64,000 bases of DNA, from the NCBI RefSeq assembly GCF_033878955.1, contig NZ_CP138858.1, positions 310,001 through 374,000 on the forward strand. Reading direction: 5' to 3'. Of the stretch, positions 44,521-54,639 are shown piece after piece. The notes below the pieces were generated by a model. It saw only the letters and a program-made list of their open reading frames with translations. It had not been told where the DNA came from and did not search any database. Numbering within the stretch: position 1 is the stretch's first letter; each line of letters starts with the position of its first letter. The stretch is from Coraliomargarita algicola. Its GTDB lineage: Bacteria; Verrucomicrobiota; Verrucomicrobiia; Opitutales; Coraliomargaritaceae. The translations under genes were made by a program, and so were the position numbers.

Positions 44521-46617
44521 TCATTTTAGAGGGGGCTCGTACACGCGTAGTGCTTTGATCGGCACGATGCCGTCGCCGTTGAGAATGATTTCCAATCGAT
44601 GTGGACCATTGGGTAGGCCTTGCACCAGGGTGGTGGCATTTTCGATGGCGGGATCTTCGGTCGGATGCGGTTGCCAGGTATCCACCGCCAAGGGCAACAC
44701 TTTCCATTTTACCTCAAAGCCGATTAACTGATCAATCGGCTTACGGGGGCCATTGAAGGGGGAGAGGTCTTGTGGGGCCAATCGGATGCGGCCTGAATTG
44801 GAGGTGAAAGGGCTGCGCTTGTCTCCCACACCATCGTGACCGGTGACACTGCCGATCACTTCGTAGCTGAAGTTCTTGTAGTCGGCATCGACGCCAGTGA
44901 TACGGAAAGTCCACTCTTCTTCGATGGCGTTATCGCCTAGGGTAATACGTTTGATCGCGGGGCGGGAATTGTTGTTATCCTTGGAGGAGCGGGTGGCCAC
45001 GTAAACCGAAGGAATACCCGTAGGCACTTGTCCGTCGATCAGGACGGTCGCGCTACCGAAGGTTTGATCGTTGGAGCGCGGGGGCAGAACGACGTCCACC
45101 CGGTTGCCAACAAAGTCGAGTTTGAGACGGTCGCCAGGTTGCGAGCCGACGACGCCCCAGCCATGCCCCTTCGACTTCCATCCGTCGCCGGAAAACTGAA
45201 TCTCGTCTTGTTTCTCTTCGAAGAAGCGGCGGGCCTCGTAGGTTTTGATTTGATCATACCAGCCCGCAGGGAAGAGGCTGTTAAATTTGAAATGCTTCAT
45301 GATCATTTGAGAGATCAACAAATACCCCTTGGTGTTGTGATGGATAAAGTCGCCCAAGAGATCGCCGGGCTGCATGTTGTGTTGCTGCAGGTAACGGCCC
45401 CATTGCTCGTAGACGTCGACAAACTCGCAGTCGTATTTCTGGGCAAGGTATTTGTAGTATTGCGACTCCTCGGGTTCGATGTCACGCGGGGTGCGGGTGT
45501 AGTGATGCGAGAAAGTTAGAATTTCGGCAGTGGTGTATTTGCGAATGTTGTGGAAGATACGTTCCAGTTCACCGGACTCCACTCCGTTATAGACGTGAAA
45601 AACCACGAGGTCGGGATAGAATGGATACAAATCCTGAGCGGCCGTTCTGACGAGGACGGGGGCGGTATGCCCGCCGATGGCCCGGTTTTCGACTTCGATG
45701 ATGGCATAGGGGTAACGCTGCTCCAGTTGTCCGATTATTTCTTTATGCCAGCCCTCGGCCACGATGGATTGTCCGTAGAATAGGATTTTGACCTTGTTGC
45801 GTCGGCTGGGAGTGCTGGACTCCAGCAGCGTCATGGTGCGTTGAATCCGTGCACCAAAGAAAGCCTCGAAAGGTTCTTCCGCTAATTGAGGGATCTTGGC
45901 ATAGGCGGTTAGAAGATTGCGGGAATTTTTATAGGCCCATGCTTGGACCTTGGGCTGACAGTGGATGACGCTCTGAAGGCCTTTTGCGGGGAGGCCGTCT
46001 GGACCGATCAGCCTGGAGTGAAAGCCCGCGCCACCGACGTAATTGTCGACCCGGACTAATAATTGATTGACTCCCTTCTTTAGAGACAGTGGCACCGCGT
46101 CCTGTTCCTGCTCGACGCCTCGTTCCACGTATTTACTGAAAACCAGTTGTCCATTCAGGTAGACTTTGGGGGAATCATCGGAGCGTAAAAGCATTGTGAC
46201 CTGCTGAGCGGTTTCAGAGTTCAGCGTGCAATATAGGTAAGCGCTGGAGTAGTCCAGAGGCTTACCACCGGAGGGTTCGTCGTGGACTAGACTGTAGTAG
46301 CCATCGACCAACTGGATGGCTCCCCATCGATAGTTGCGGTTCGCGAAAGAGAAACTATCGCCACCGACAGGAGCCAATTGCCTCTCGTTGGGGAGTAGCT
46401 CTTGATTGAGAGTTTGTTCCAGTTCCAGGTTGCCCCCGGGGAGAATGATCTTGTCGGCGAAAGTCCACAGGAGGAGCTCCCCATTCGCGGAGAGGGGCGC
46501 GCTTAGTTCTTTAGAGGACGGCTCTTCTGCCAGCGCTGGGTGGACCGCGCAGAGCAGCAAGCTGGCCGTGATCAAGGCTATGAGTCGGCGTGAGAGTAGG
46601 TGATGTCTTTGTCGCAT
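44521..46617 (-). CDS. Secreted SGNH/GDSL hydrolase with flanking beta-sandwich domains
   Basis: About 698 residues with signal peptide (LIALITASLLLCAVHPALAE). Residues to about 250 resemble a GH2-type carbohydrate-binding sandwich (TMLLRSDDSPKVYLNGQLVF). The SGNH domain starts KILFYGQSIVAEGWHKEIIG, has VENRAIGGHTAPVLVR and VVFHVYNGVESGELE, and ends with the Asp-His pair in GDFIHHNTKGYLLIS near residue 425. A beta domain follows to the C-terminus. It is probably a carbohydrate esterase acting on plant or algal glycans. It lies 32 bases downstream of the giant GH2-like gene in the same operon. The start at 46617 is chosen because it opens the signal peptide. Confidence 0.82.
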   Translation of the reverse strand: MRQRHHLLSRRLIALITASLLLCAVHPALAEEPSSKELSAPLSANGELLLWTFADKIILPGGNLELEQTLNQELLPNERQLAPVGGDSFSFANRNYRWGAIQLVDGYYSLVHDEPSGGKPLDYSSAYLYCTLNSETAQQVTMLLRSDDSPKVYLNGQLVFSKYVERGVEQEQDAVPLSLKKGVNQLLVRVDNYVGGAGFHSRLIGPDGLPAKGLQSVIHCQPKVQAWAYKNSRNLLTAYAKIPQLAEEPFEAFFGARIQRTMTLLESSTPSRRNKVKILFYGQSIVAEGWHKEIIGQLEQRYPYAIIEVENRAIGGHTAPVLVRTAAQDLYPFYPDLVVFHVYNGVESGELERIFHNIRKYTTAEILTFSHHYTRTPRDIEPEESQYYKYLAQKYDCEFVDVYEQWGRYLQQHNMQPGDLLGDFIHHNTKGYLLISQMIMKHFKFNSLFPAGWYDQIKTYEARRFFEEKQDEIQFSGDGWKSKGHGWGVVGSQPGDRLKLDFVGNRVDVVLPPRSNDQTFGSATVLIDGQVPTGIPSVYVATRSSKDNNNSRPAIKRITLGDNAIEEEWTFRITGVDADYKNFSYEVIGSVTGHDGVGDKRSPFTSNSGRIRLAPQDLSPFNGPRKPIDQLIGFEVKWKVLPLAVDTWQPHPTEDPAIENATTLVQGLPNGPHRLEIILNGDGIVPIKALRVYEPPLK

Positions 46618-46649
46618 TGTATTTCTTTTTCGATATAAATTCACTAAAA

Positions 46650-49600
46650 TTACCAACCGCCGCACCACCAGTAATCGTCGTCGATTTTTCCATCCAGACT
46701 ATGGATGTAGGGGAGGTTGCTGAGTCGGAGACGGCTGGCTTCTTGCTCGGGCATCCAGACTAGCTTTAGAGGGCCTTCAATCTGACCGGCGCCGTCCAGG
46801 TTGTTTGTTTTGATGATGATTTGATTACGGCCTGCGGTAAGCAGGTTTGCAGGGAAGTTGTAATTGCGTGGAGCGGACCAGAAGTTATCTGGATTGCTGT
46901 CTTTGCCTGTGTGTCCAATCTCCTTGCCGTTGATAAATATGGTATCTTCATCGTCGATTTTGGCGATCATCAGACTGGGGCGAGCCCCGGCGGGGACGTT
47001 TTTAAGATCGAAGTAGCCGTCATACCACACTGTGGAATTGGCAATATCAGTGGTCGCTGCCGGTAAATAACCTCGGTGTGTGCTCCAGCGAGGGTCGGAT
47101 CTTGGAGGCGCGGTGTTGCTGGCATCCAAGGTTTCCATGGCCAGTTTTTTCCAGCGGTGTCCACTGAGATCCACGGGGGGCAAGAAGGCGAGTTCGATCG
47201 CAGGATTGTTCTGTTGTTGAGTTGCGACTGGCTCGGTCCATTCAATGCGCACTGGCTGGGCGCTAATGCCACAGTGTTCACTGCCGAGGTTGCGCACTTT
47301 AATGCGTAGCTCATTTTTGCCTTGGTTAAGCAAGCCAGCAGGAATTTCGTAGCGGCGGGGAGCGTCCAGCCAGTCGTCGATATTGGTGTCGCGTCCGGTG
47401 TGTCCGATCTTGGTGCCGTTCAGATAGGCGTCGTCTTCGTCGTCAATCGCGCCGATATAGAGCATGGCCGCATCGGCCGAGCCGTCGAATTCAAACTCCA
47501 GACGGTACCAGAAAAGGAAGTAGCCATCATCTTGCCATTCGGCACGTTGTTCTCCGATGTATCCGGGCACTTGTACCGGAGCCCAGCGTGCGTCCGTAGG
47601 ACTTGGTGTACTTGCGTCCTGATTGTCAGTTTTGAGCCCTTGCCATGTTTGCAGACGGGATAGGTCGAGGTTTTTTCGTGGTGCCTGTAATTGTTGCTTA
47701 GTCAGATCCGAATCACGTAGTCCGCGTGGCGCTTGCATGGGCACCCCCAGATTATTCAATAGCACTTGAATGACTCGAATACTATCGCGACGGTCGTTGC
47801 GCATATAAAATTTCTCGGAGTCGTCGATGGAATGCGGCCAGACTTGGCATAGCAGGGTGCGTCCCTTGCCATCTGGGATCTCCGCGAGAGTGGCGGGAGC
47901 TGTAGCAAAGGCATTCTCGGGCAGGTTGGTCACGGTAAACAGTTTCACTGGTGCGGTATAATATAACTCACTGTTGGACATGCCTGCTAGAATTGGGCGG
48001 GTCGGTTTATCGACTAGAGTTGCGTCGACCCAGGTTTCCTCCAGACCGATCTGCCCCGGCAGCCAAGTCAGTTCACCGGGGTGACGTGGGAAGGAGAAGC
48101 AGCTGCCACCATTTTGTACGAAGGTCTGAATTGGATCCTTCCATGCAGATAGAATGTTGGCGTTCAGTTCGTCGCCTAAAATAAGGACTTCGTTGGCACG
48201 CGCCTCGTCGGGGGAATGGATCCTGCGATAGTTTGCCTTTAGTTGCACCAAAATATCTTCACCCAGCGGCCCCCCTAGGTAAGCGGCATTGGAACTCCAG
48301 GTTGGGGCACTGGCATGATCCAGATAGCTAATCATATTCGATAAGAGGCGTTCTGCCACTGGATCCGCTTCAGTGCGTCCGGATAGATCGACTTGGCAGA
48401 ACAGCAATTTACCCGGCCCTTGTTCGAATTCCAACAGTGCACTGTAGTCGAGATTGACGCCGCAATCCACTAAGCTGCGGAAGTTGCCCCGTTCCGGTTT
48501 GTGAATGAAGATGGTGGCTAGGCTGTGATGATTGCCCCAACGGAAGTGGCGGTTGTGCTCTTTGCCGTCATGCCAGAGCACCTTGCGAACATGCTCTTCG
48601 TGGGCCGGGCGCAGATTCGCCGTGAGTAGATCAATGTATCCGTCGAGCAGTGTGGATGCACCGCGCCAGTAGGCGAGTAAGTGATCGGGCACATCGGCCG
48701 TAATCGGGTGCTGGCCGACGCGTGCAAACAGGTGACGTGGTGGCACATCTTCTGTGCGAAAATTAAAGCGTTCCTTTAAAACATCGGCAGTTTGCTCCAT
48801 CACCAACACGCGTTTACCCGCTTGCAGCAAGGCGCTGATGTCGAACGGACCGTCTAGCATCTTTTGCTCGTAGCTGAACGCTTCACGGCCGATAACCACT
48901 ACTTTGTAGTCGGAGAGATCGGTGTTGAAGTGTAGCCGTTGATAGGGAATGTTGCTGCGATCCAATTCACTTGCGGTGTGGCCGAGGGGATCGATCAGGG
49001 CCACCTGCGCGGAGAGTTTAGGCGCTGCCTTCGCTACTACGATTTGAAATTCCATCGCGTCACGGGCACATTCAGTGCCGTTTTCGAAGAGAGTTGCTGT
49101 CAGTGTGCCTGTGGCATCTGCCTCCACTTGCGGCATGGGAACCATAATCGGAACCGAGGCCTGATCGCCAGGGCCGGCTTTTGCTGGGGTGGTGCCGGAG
49201 GCGATTGTCTGACCGTTGAGAGTCGCGGTCCAACGACATTCCACCTGCACCTCCTCGCGTTTACTGTTCAATATCAGGAACTGGCGTTCCCAGTTTTCTC
49301 CCGGGCGAAGGATGTGTGTTTTATCGGTGCGTCGCGCGGGCGGGCCGGCGATGTATCCAGTGACCGGGCTCCAAACTTCCTGCGCCCGGTCGGCACCGGT
49401 GCAACGGGCCATCCATGGCGTATGCACGCCGAGTCCATCGGCACGGAAGTTGAGCCAGATCTCGCGGGCGCGCTCATAGTTGACCTCGTTGAAAACGCTG
49501 GGGGCGTCAGGCTCCGCTTCATAGGGATAGAGGTAGTCAAACAGGCCCTTGCGTGGCTGGCCTAATTGAGCGTACACCTTGTGGTCGACAGCTTGACGAT

Positions 49601-52214
49601 GGAAGGCGCGATCCCCTTTGGTCTCGGCGGCATATTCGGCCACCATCGGGTAGGCGACGTCATGTCCGCCGTGTCCGTAGCGTGCGCCTGAGCCCCAGTC
49701 GAAGATGATGGGGGAGGCGTTTTCGTTGAACAGCATGGGATTGGTGCCGTTTTTGACCCAGTATTCATTGGATTCGATTAATTCCTGTATGGGGCGAAAG
49801 CCCTGATAGTCGGTGGTATAATTGGTCGTCAATTTTCCAGTAATCACAGAGGCGCGACTGGGATCTGCCGCTCGTATATATTCGTTGACTTTCATCTCCA
49901 CCGCGACGGCCTTTTGCATGAGCTCGCGCCCTTGATAGTCGTGGATCCAGACGTCACCGATTCTTGCCGGGTTGCGCCCTTTGAAGACTTGCAAGGTGCC
50001 GCCTCCGACCGGAAAAAGGTAACCGGGGCGGTTGCCATGCAGTGCGGTGAATTGCTTGAGTAGGCGCTGGTAGGCGGGCCAAAAGATTGTGTCCTTCAGA
50101 AAGTCTTTACCCTCTGCGTCGTAGGCCTTGGTCAAGTTCATGGTGAGAACCGGGGCGGCTAGGTATACATAGCTGCCGTAGCCCGCTTCGTCTGCCAGAT
50201 CCAGATAGTTTTCGAAGAATTTATTAGGCGTGCCTCCACTACCATGGCGATAGCTGGAGTAGAAATTACTACCGAGCCAATTGGCGTGGATGCGAGTCAT
50301 CGCCTCGGCGAAACCGAAGCAGCCGGCCTGGCTGATGTTATTGGGGCCTTCGAAGCTGATCGGGTGGCCATTGATCTTGATCAGGCGTCCATCAAAATTG
50401 GCTTCTCGAAAACCAAAGCGTTGCGGCGGCAACCTGTCGACCGTTCTGCCGCGATTGCGCAAGGTGACTTCAACATCATAAAGATTGGGCTTCCCAATGT
50501 CCCACAGTTCGACTTCGGGCCATGACAGACTCGCGGTCGCGCGGTTATTGGTGACGCTTGCTTGTATCCGTTTCAGTGGCTCGCCTGATTTGGAAATGAC
50601 AGCTTCCAATTGCATGGATTGCCCCTCCGGAATACCACTGGTGCTGAGTTGCAGTTCGAGGCTTTTGTCCGCCACTTTAGGAAACAGTAAAACACTTTCG
50701 ACCTTCGCACCTGTGGGCTCTGCGAGTAGGGAGACGGGCCCTGATAAACCGCTGAGACGGTAAGGGCGGAAGGTGTTTTCTTTGTAGCTTTCAGTCGCTT
50801 GCAAGGCCTTTCGCATGTCGGAAAGTGCCTGAGTGTCGACTCTCAGCACAAGTTCAACTGTACGGCCGGCTTGGGCTTCTTGACCGAGCGCGAGCTTCCC
50901 GCCGGGCCAGACCAAACTACCTTGTTCCATGCCATTCACAAAGACGGTGGCCGCGTTGTGCGGCAGCCGCACTTCCAATAAGATCTGCCGTCCGTCCCAG
51001 GATCGGGGAATGCTCACCTCGCGCCGATACCAGCCGATGCTGACGTCTTTGTATTGTCGATTGCGCACATATTCTGTGTTCCAGAAGTCGAGAATCTGAT
51101 CGGCTTCGCTCCAGTCGCTGGGGATCTGGTGCATGGCATCACGCTCGCCCGGGAGAAAGTCCCAGCTGTCTATAAATTCGATCTCATCGCGGAAGGACTT
51201 TAGAGCGCTCAAGTCAGTGCTATATTGCACATCAATTTTTTGATAGCAGCGAACAGAGGCATCTTTGAGTTTCGCGTCGCGATACGATGCCAACACCCAA
51301 TAGTGGCGCGAGCCTTGCAGCGAAGAGGAGGGGATCGCAACCTTGAGTTGATTCTGTTGGACTCGGGACCAGTCGATCGGCACTTCGAGCTCGGTGACCT
51401 TTTCTTCTCCCAAATTGTAGAGCTCGACTTGAACGGTGCCCGTTCGATCAGCCGCGCCGTCGGGATTGAGTGACAGGTTTAGTTCGAGCGGTGCTCCCGC
51501 TTCCAGCCAGGCCGTGTCGCTGCCATTTGCGCTACGCACTGCATGCACGGCAGCAGGGTGAAATTCCGCAAGGTCATCGTTCACCACCAAGTCGTCGATG
51601 ATGATGTCGCCCAAACCGCTGCCCCAAGTCGCGAAAAATGCCAGCGAACGTGGATGGTAATTCGTCAACGGGAGGGTCTGGACCTTGACTCCATCAATGT
51701 AAACAGAGACGTGCTCCGCGTCGAAAGTGATGTCGAATTTTGTCCATCCCCCATGACGTTTGACCTCGTAGCATTTTTTGTCCACGACCCATTCCATTGA
51801 TGCCCCACCAGATGCCTGACCGACATAGATCCCGTTGCCGCCCTCATCGCTGTTGCCAGCCAGCGACCAACCCAAGCGGGTCGAGGTGCCATCGGCCTGA
51901 ACCAGAAAACGATCATAGAACCAAAAGGAAATGAAGCCCTCGTCAAAGCCCTCCGTTTGCAGGATGTCCGGCCAGAGCACAGTCGCACGCAGCCTACGCT
52001 CCGAGGTGGCCTTGATACGCAGCGATTTCTGCCCAGAGTGCGCCAGCGTCGCATCCCACTCGACACGACAGCTGTCTTTTTCAACCTTTGCGACTAAGCG
52101 TTCCAAATTGTCCGCCGATTCGAAATCGTAGCGGACTAAGTCCTTGGCGGATAGAAGACTGCTCAGGCTAAGAAAAACTAGTAAATGGCGGGGGAGGTTC
52201 TTTACTTGGATCAT
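46650..52214 (-). CDS. Giant secreted GH2-like glycosidase with LamG-like N-terminus and duplicated C-terminal module
   Basis: About 1854 residues. The signal peptide is HLLVFLSLSSLLSAKD. A LamG-like sandwich spans about 20-210 (GGWTKFDITFDAEHVSVYID). A GH2 sugar-binding domain lies near 385-500 (SIGWYRREVSIPRSWDGRQI), and a TIM-barrel-like region at about 620-960 (NISQAGCFGFAEAMTRIHAN, PMLFNENASPIIFDWGSGA). A GATase-like region runs from about 1095 to 1450 (YKVVVIGREAFSYEQKMLDG). Two homologous modules, around 1530-1650 and 1690-1820, repeat DDEDDAYLNGTKIGHTGRD and DDEDTIFINGKEIGHTGKD. The GH2 link is by fold pattern and catalytic residues were not assigned. An upstream in-frame ATG at 52235 is possible. 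Confidence 0.68.
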   Translation of the reverse strand: MIQVKNLPRHLLVFLSLSSLLSAKDLVRYDFESADNLERLVAKVEKDSCRVEWDATLAHSGQKSLRIKATSERRLRATVLWPDILQTEGFDEGFISFWFYDRFLVQADGTSTRLGWSLAGNSDEGGNGIYVGQASGGASMEWVVDKKCYEVKRHGGWTKFDITFDAEHVSVYIDGVKVQTLPLTNYHPRSLAFFATWGSGLGDIIIDDLVVNDDLAEFHPAAVHAVRSANGSDTAWLEAGAPLELNLSLNPDGAADRTGTVQVELYNLGEEKVTELEVPIDWSRVQQNQLKVAIPSSSLQGSRHYWVLASYRDAKLKDASVRCYQKIDVQYSTDLSALKSFRDEIEFIDSWDFLPGERDAMHQIPSDWSEADQILDFWNTEYVRNRQYKDVSIGWYRREVSIPRSWDGRQILLEVRLPHNAATVFVNGMEQGSLVWPGGKLALGQEAQAGRTVELVLRVDTQALSDMRKALQATESYKENTFRPYRLSGLSGPVSLLAEPTGAKVESVLLFPKVADKSLELQLSTSGIPEGQSMQLEAVISKSGEPLKRIQASVTNNRATASLSWPEVELWDIGKPNLYDVEVTLRNRGRTVDRLPPQRFGFREANFDGRLIKINGHPISFEGPNNISQAGCFGFAEAMTRIHANWLGSNFYSSYRHGSGGTPNKFFENYLDLADEAGYGSYVYLAAPVLTMNLTKAYDAEGKDFLKDTIFWPAYQRLLKQFTALHGNRPGYLFPVGGGTLQVFKGRNPARIGDVWIHDYQGRELMQKAVAVEMKVNEYIRAADPSRASVITGKLTTNYTTDYQGFRPIQELIESNEYWVKNGTNPMLFNENASPIIFDWGSGARYGHGGHDVAYPMVAEYAAETKGDRAFHRQAVDHKVYAQLGQPRKGLFDYLYPYEAEPDAPSVFNEVNYERAREIWLNFRADGLGVHTPWMARCTGADRAQEVWSPVTGYIAGPPARRTDKTHILRPGENWERQFLILNSKREEVQVECRWTATLNGQTIASGTTPAKAGPGDQASVPIMVPMPQVEADATGTLTATLFENGTECARDAMEFQIVVAKAAPKLSAQVALIDPLGHTASELDRSNIPYQRLHFNTDLSDYKVVVIGREAFSYEQKMLDGPFDISALLQAGKRVLVMEQTADVLKERFNFRTEDVPPRHLFARVGQHPITADVPDHLLAYWRGASTLLDGYIDLLTANLRPAHEEHVRKVLWHDGKEHNRHFRWGNHHSLATIFIHKPERGNFRSLVDCGVNLDYSALLEFEQGPGKLLFCQVDLSGRTEADPVAERLLSNMISYLDHASAPTWSSNAAYLGGPLGEDILVQLKANYRRIHSPDEARANEVLILGDELNANILSAWKDPIQTFVQNGGSCFSFPRHPGELTWLPGQIGLEETWVDATLVDKPTRPILAGMSNSELYYTAPVKLFTVTNLPENAFATAPATLAEIPDGKGRTLLCQVWPHSIDDSEKFYMRNDRRDSIRVIQVLLNNLGVPMQAPRGLRDSDLTKQQLQAPRKNLDLSRLQTWQGLKTDNQDASTPSPTDARWAPVQVPGYIGEQRAEWQDDGYFLFWYRLEFEFDGSADAAMLYIGAIDDEDDAYLNGTKIGHTGRDTNIDDWLDAPRRYEIPAGLLNQGKNELRIKVRNLGSEHCGISAQPVRIEWTEPVATQQQNNPAIELAFLPPVDLSGHRWKKLAMETLDASNTAPPRSDPRWSTHRGYLPAATTDIANSTVWYDGYFDLKNVPAGARPSLMIAKIDDEDTIFINGKEIGHTGKDSNPDNFWSAPRNYNFPANLLTAGRNQIIIKTNNLDGAGQIEGPLKLVWMPEQEASRLRLSNLPYIHSLDGKIDDDYWWCGGW

Positions 52215-52562
52215 AAGGATGCAGTCGCAGGGCACATTGAATATCCGGATACCACTTGAAATGATTCATATTCAGCTGTGTGTATAGTTGAGCTGATGGG
52301 GATCATGAGGGGAAGCAGAATACGATTCGATTCGACGTTGCATTAACTTGTGCGTGCGTCAAGTAGCAAAGCGTTAAAAAGGGGCTGGCTGGATAAAGAA
52401 ATCCACGTGATTCGAATGTACGATAGAGTCTCTACGGGCACTGAATTCCAGATCGTCAGGTCTTTGCTGTGACTTGGCCACTCCAGAGGCATGTGACTTT
52501 TAGGTGACGATAGTTTTATCCAATTGATTTAGTGAGGATTGTGGCGCTTATAGGCCGGATTT
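52215..52562. other. Intergenic region between the giant GH2-like gene and the glycosyltransferase gene
   Basis: About 330 bases hold the divergent promoters of two oppositely oriented genes. No open frame with coding character, tRNA or strong hairpin was seen. GAGGATTG lies close to 52540 but too far from the 52563 start to act as its ribosome-binding site. Confidence 0.5.
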
Positions 52563-53825
52563 ATGAAAGTGTTGCTGACTTCACATGGTTCCACCGGGGA
52601 TATTTATCCAGTGATTCGTCTGGGGCGGGCCTTGGTCGAAGCGGGGCACGATGTGCGCTTTGCGACTGTTTCGTTGTTCCGTCCAGAGATTGAGGCCGCA
52701 GGGATACAGTTTGTGTATCTGCCGCCAGATTGGGATCAGAGTGGTTTTGCGGAAGCGATGCGTGATTTGACCAAGGCGAAGAACCCATTGGATTTGATAC
52801 GTATTATTTATTCCGAATCATTGCCATTTTTGGATGAAATTTTAGATACCCTGGAGCGAGAACTTCGGCGTGCGGATGTATTTGTCACGAGTTATGTATT
52901 TGCGAATTTGTGCACCTTGGCGCGACAGGCAAAGGTGCCTTGTGCGGTGACCACTTTTGCGCACAATGTGGTGCCTTCGGACAGTTATCCGCCGGAGGGC
53001 TTGCCGCGACTGTTGGCCGCGCCGGCGTTTTTACGTCGCCGGTGGAACCGGATGCTGTGGCGCGTGACGGATCGTGTGCTTTGCTGGCAAATCAATCGTG
53101 TGGTTGGGGAGACGATGGGGCGGCATGGTATGGGCCAAGCGGAGAGTTTTGCATTGGAGCCTGCGGACCTCGCGCTGGTGACCGTATCATCAAAATTCTG
53201 CAAGCCGAAGCGCTTGTGGAGTGATTGTTTTCAGTTTACTGGTTATTTGCGGTGGCAGTCGCCGGAGGACCCTGACTTGGAGGCGACTTTGGAGGCCTTT
53301 TGTCAGGGGCAAGCTGTGCCGATTTTGACCTTTGGGAGCGTGACTTTTGATGAGGCGCGTAAGGTGATGACCCGCTTCATGCGCAATTGGCCCGCGGGAA
53401 AGAAAATCATTATACAATCGGGCTGGGCAGGACTGACTATTGAACGGCCAAATGCAGAAATGTTGCGCGTCGAGCGTGTCTCGCACGATCAGCTTTTTAA
53501 ATACGCGTCCATGGTCATCCACCACGGGGGTGCGGGCACCACTGCAAGTGTTTTGCATGCAGGCATTCCCAATATAATCATTCCGCACATTGGTGATCAG
53601 TGGTTTTTTGCATCGGAGGTGAAGCGCCTCGGTGTCGGTCTGGAGGTAAAGCGTAAGCGGTGGCCGGAGGATCTGCCGAAGGCGGTGCGCACGGTCGAAA
53701 AGTCTAAGAAAATGCAGCAACGGGCACGAGTGTTGGCGACTGAACTGGCAAAGGAAAACGGGCCGCAGACTGCAGTGGCGGCACTGGAGCGTCTGGCGCG
53801 GGGCAGTCCGCTTGCCTGTACGTAG
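52563..53825 (+). CDS. UDP-glycosyltransferase-like protein (GT1/GT28 type)
   Basis: The 420-residue GT-B protein starts MKVLLTSHGSTGDIYPVIRL with GRALVEAGHDVRFAT, the opening typical of UGT/MGT enzymes. The C-terminal donor-binding half has PILTFGSVTFDEARKVM, RVERVSHDQLFKYASMVIHH then GGAGTTASVLHAGIPNIIIP and HIGDQWFFASEVKRLGVG. Such enzymes glycosylate lipids, sterols or small natural products. The acceptor is unknown and there are no linked pathway genes. It stands as a single-gene unit. Confidence 0.88.
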   Translation: MKVLLTSHGSTGDIYPVIRLGRALVEAGHDVRFATVSLFRPEIEAAGIQFVYLPPDWDQSGFAEAMRDLTKAKNPLDLIRIIYSESLPFLDEILDTLERELRRADVFVTSYVFANLCTLARQAKVPCAVTTFAHNVVPSDSYPPEGLPRLLAAPAFLRRRWNRMLWRVTDRVLCWQINRVVGETMGRHGMGQAESFALEPADLALVTVSSKFCKPKRLWSDCFQFTGYLRWQSPEDPDLEATLEAFCQGQAVPILTFGSVTFDEARKVMTRFMRNWPAGKKIIIQSGWAGLTIERPNAEMLRVERVSHDQLFKYASMVIHHGGAGTTASVLHAGIPNIIIPHIGDQWFFASEVKRLGVGLEVKRKRWPEDLPKAVRTVEKSKKMQQRARVLATELAKENGPQTAVAALERLARGSPLACT

Positions 53826-53859
53826 TGCACAGGCTTGGAAGCATCGGCTCGCTAGTAAG

Positions 53860-54639
53860 TCACAGCAGCTTTAGTCGATTTAAGGCTGCGTTGAAATCGG
53901 CATCGGCCTCTGCTCGGATGTCTAGTAATTTACCGTGGATCGGGTGGGGCATTTGTAGCCGGACGGCGCGTAAGAGCAACATTTGGCGACCGCAATGTGT
54001 GCGTAGAAATTGGTTTTGTGCGCCGTCACCATGTCGGGTGTCACCGAGGATCGGGTGGCGCAAGTGTGCCATGTGCCTGCGTAGCTGATGCGTGCGGCCA
54101 GTTTGGGGATGTAGCTCTACCAAGGAAAAGCGGGCGCTGGGGTAGCGACCGACCGCGACTTCCACGCAGGACTGCTTGAGACTGCGATATTCAGTGATCG
54201 CGGATTGGAGTTTGTCGGGGTTTTCTTCATTGCGTAGGTCATAGTCGATCCGACCAGAACCTTCCAGCCAGCCGCGGACCACCGCATGGTAGCTTTTGAC
54301 GGCGCGGTGATCTAGGAAAATGGCTTGAGCGGCACGCGTGGCAGCTGCATTCAGCGCAAAAAGTAACACGCCGCTAGTCGGGCGATCCAGACGGTGGCAG
54401 GGGTTGACGGGCCGTCCGATCTGATCGCGCAACTTTTGCACCGCAAACTCCGTCGCGAACCGGTCGAGTGGACTGCGGTGCACGAGTAGGCCTGCCGGTT
54501 TATCAATCGCGATGAAGTCTTCGTCTTGGTAGAGGACGTTTAAACGATTTTCTTGTGATTCTGTGCTTTCGTGGATTGCCAAGTTTTGAAGAGATAAATA
54601 GTTAGTTGATCTGTCTATTAATTCATTATGCCAGATCAC
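53860..54639 (-). CDS. truC: tRNA pseudouridine(65) synthase-like RluA-family enzyme
   Basis: Up to 259 residues. The RluA-family core has DEDFIAIDKPAGLLVHRSPL, the catalytic HRLDRPTSGVLLFAL (Asp in RLD) and ELHPQTGRTHQLRRHMAHLR with HPILGDTRHGDGAQN. The HGD-x-x-QN ending is typical of TruC, which modifies U65 of some tRNAs. The frame opens at 54639, so the first 12 bases overlap the divergent response-regulator gene; a TTG at 54582 would remove the unlike first 19 residues and is a reasonable alternative start. Confidence 0.85.
   Translation of the reverse strand: MIWHNELIDRSTNYLSLQNLAIHESTESQENRLNVLYQDEDFIAIDKPAGLLVHRSPLDRFATEFAVQKLRDQIGRPVNPCHRLDRPTSGVLLFALNAAATRAAQAIFLDHRAVKSYHAVVRGWLEGSGRIDYDLRNEENPDKLQSAITEYRSLKQSCVEVAVGRYPSARFSLVELHPQTGRTHQLRRHMAHLRHPILGDTRHGDGAQNQFLRTHCGRQMLLLRAVRLQMPHPIHGKLLDIRAEADADFNAALNRLKLL

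Noticed and set aside
48939..49565. 208-codon open frame antisense to the giant GH2-like gene
   Set aside because: It is a shadow frame of the long minus-strand gene and has no signal peptide, domain or ribosome-binding site.
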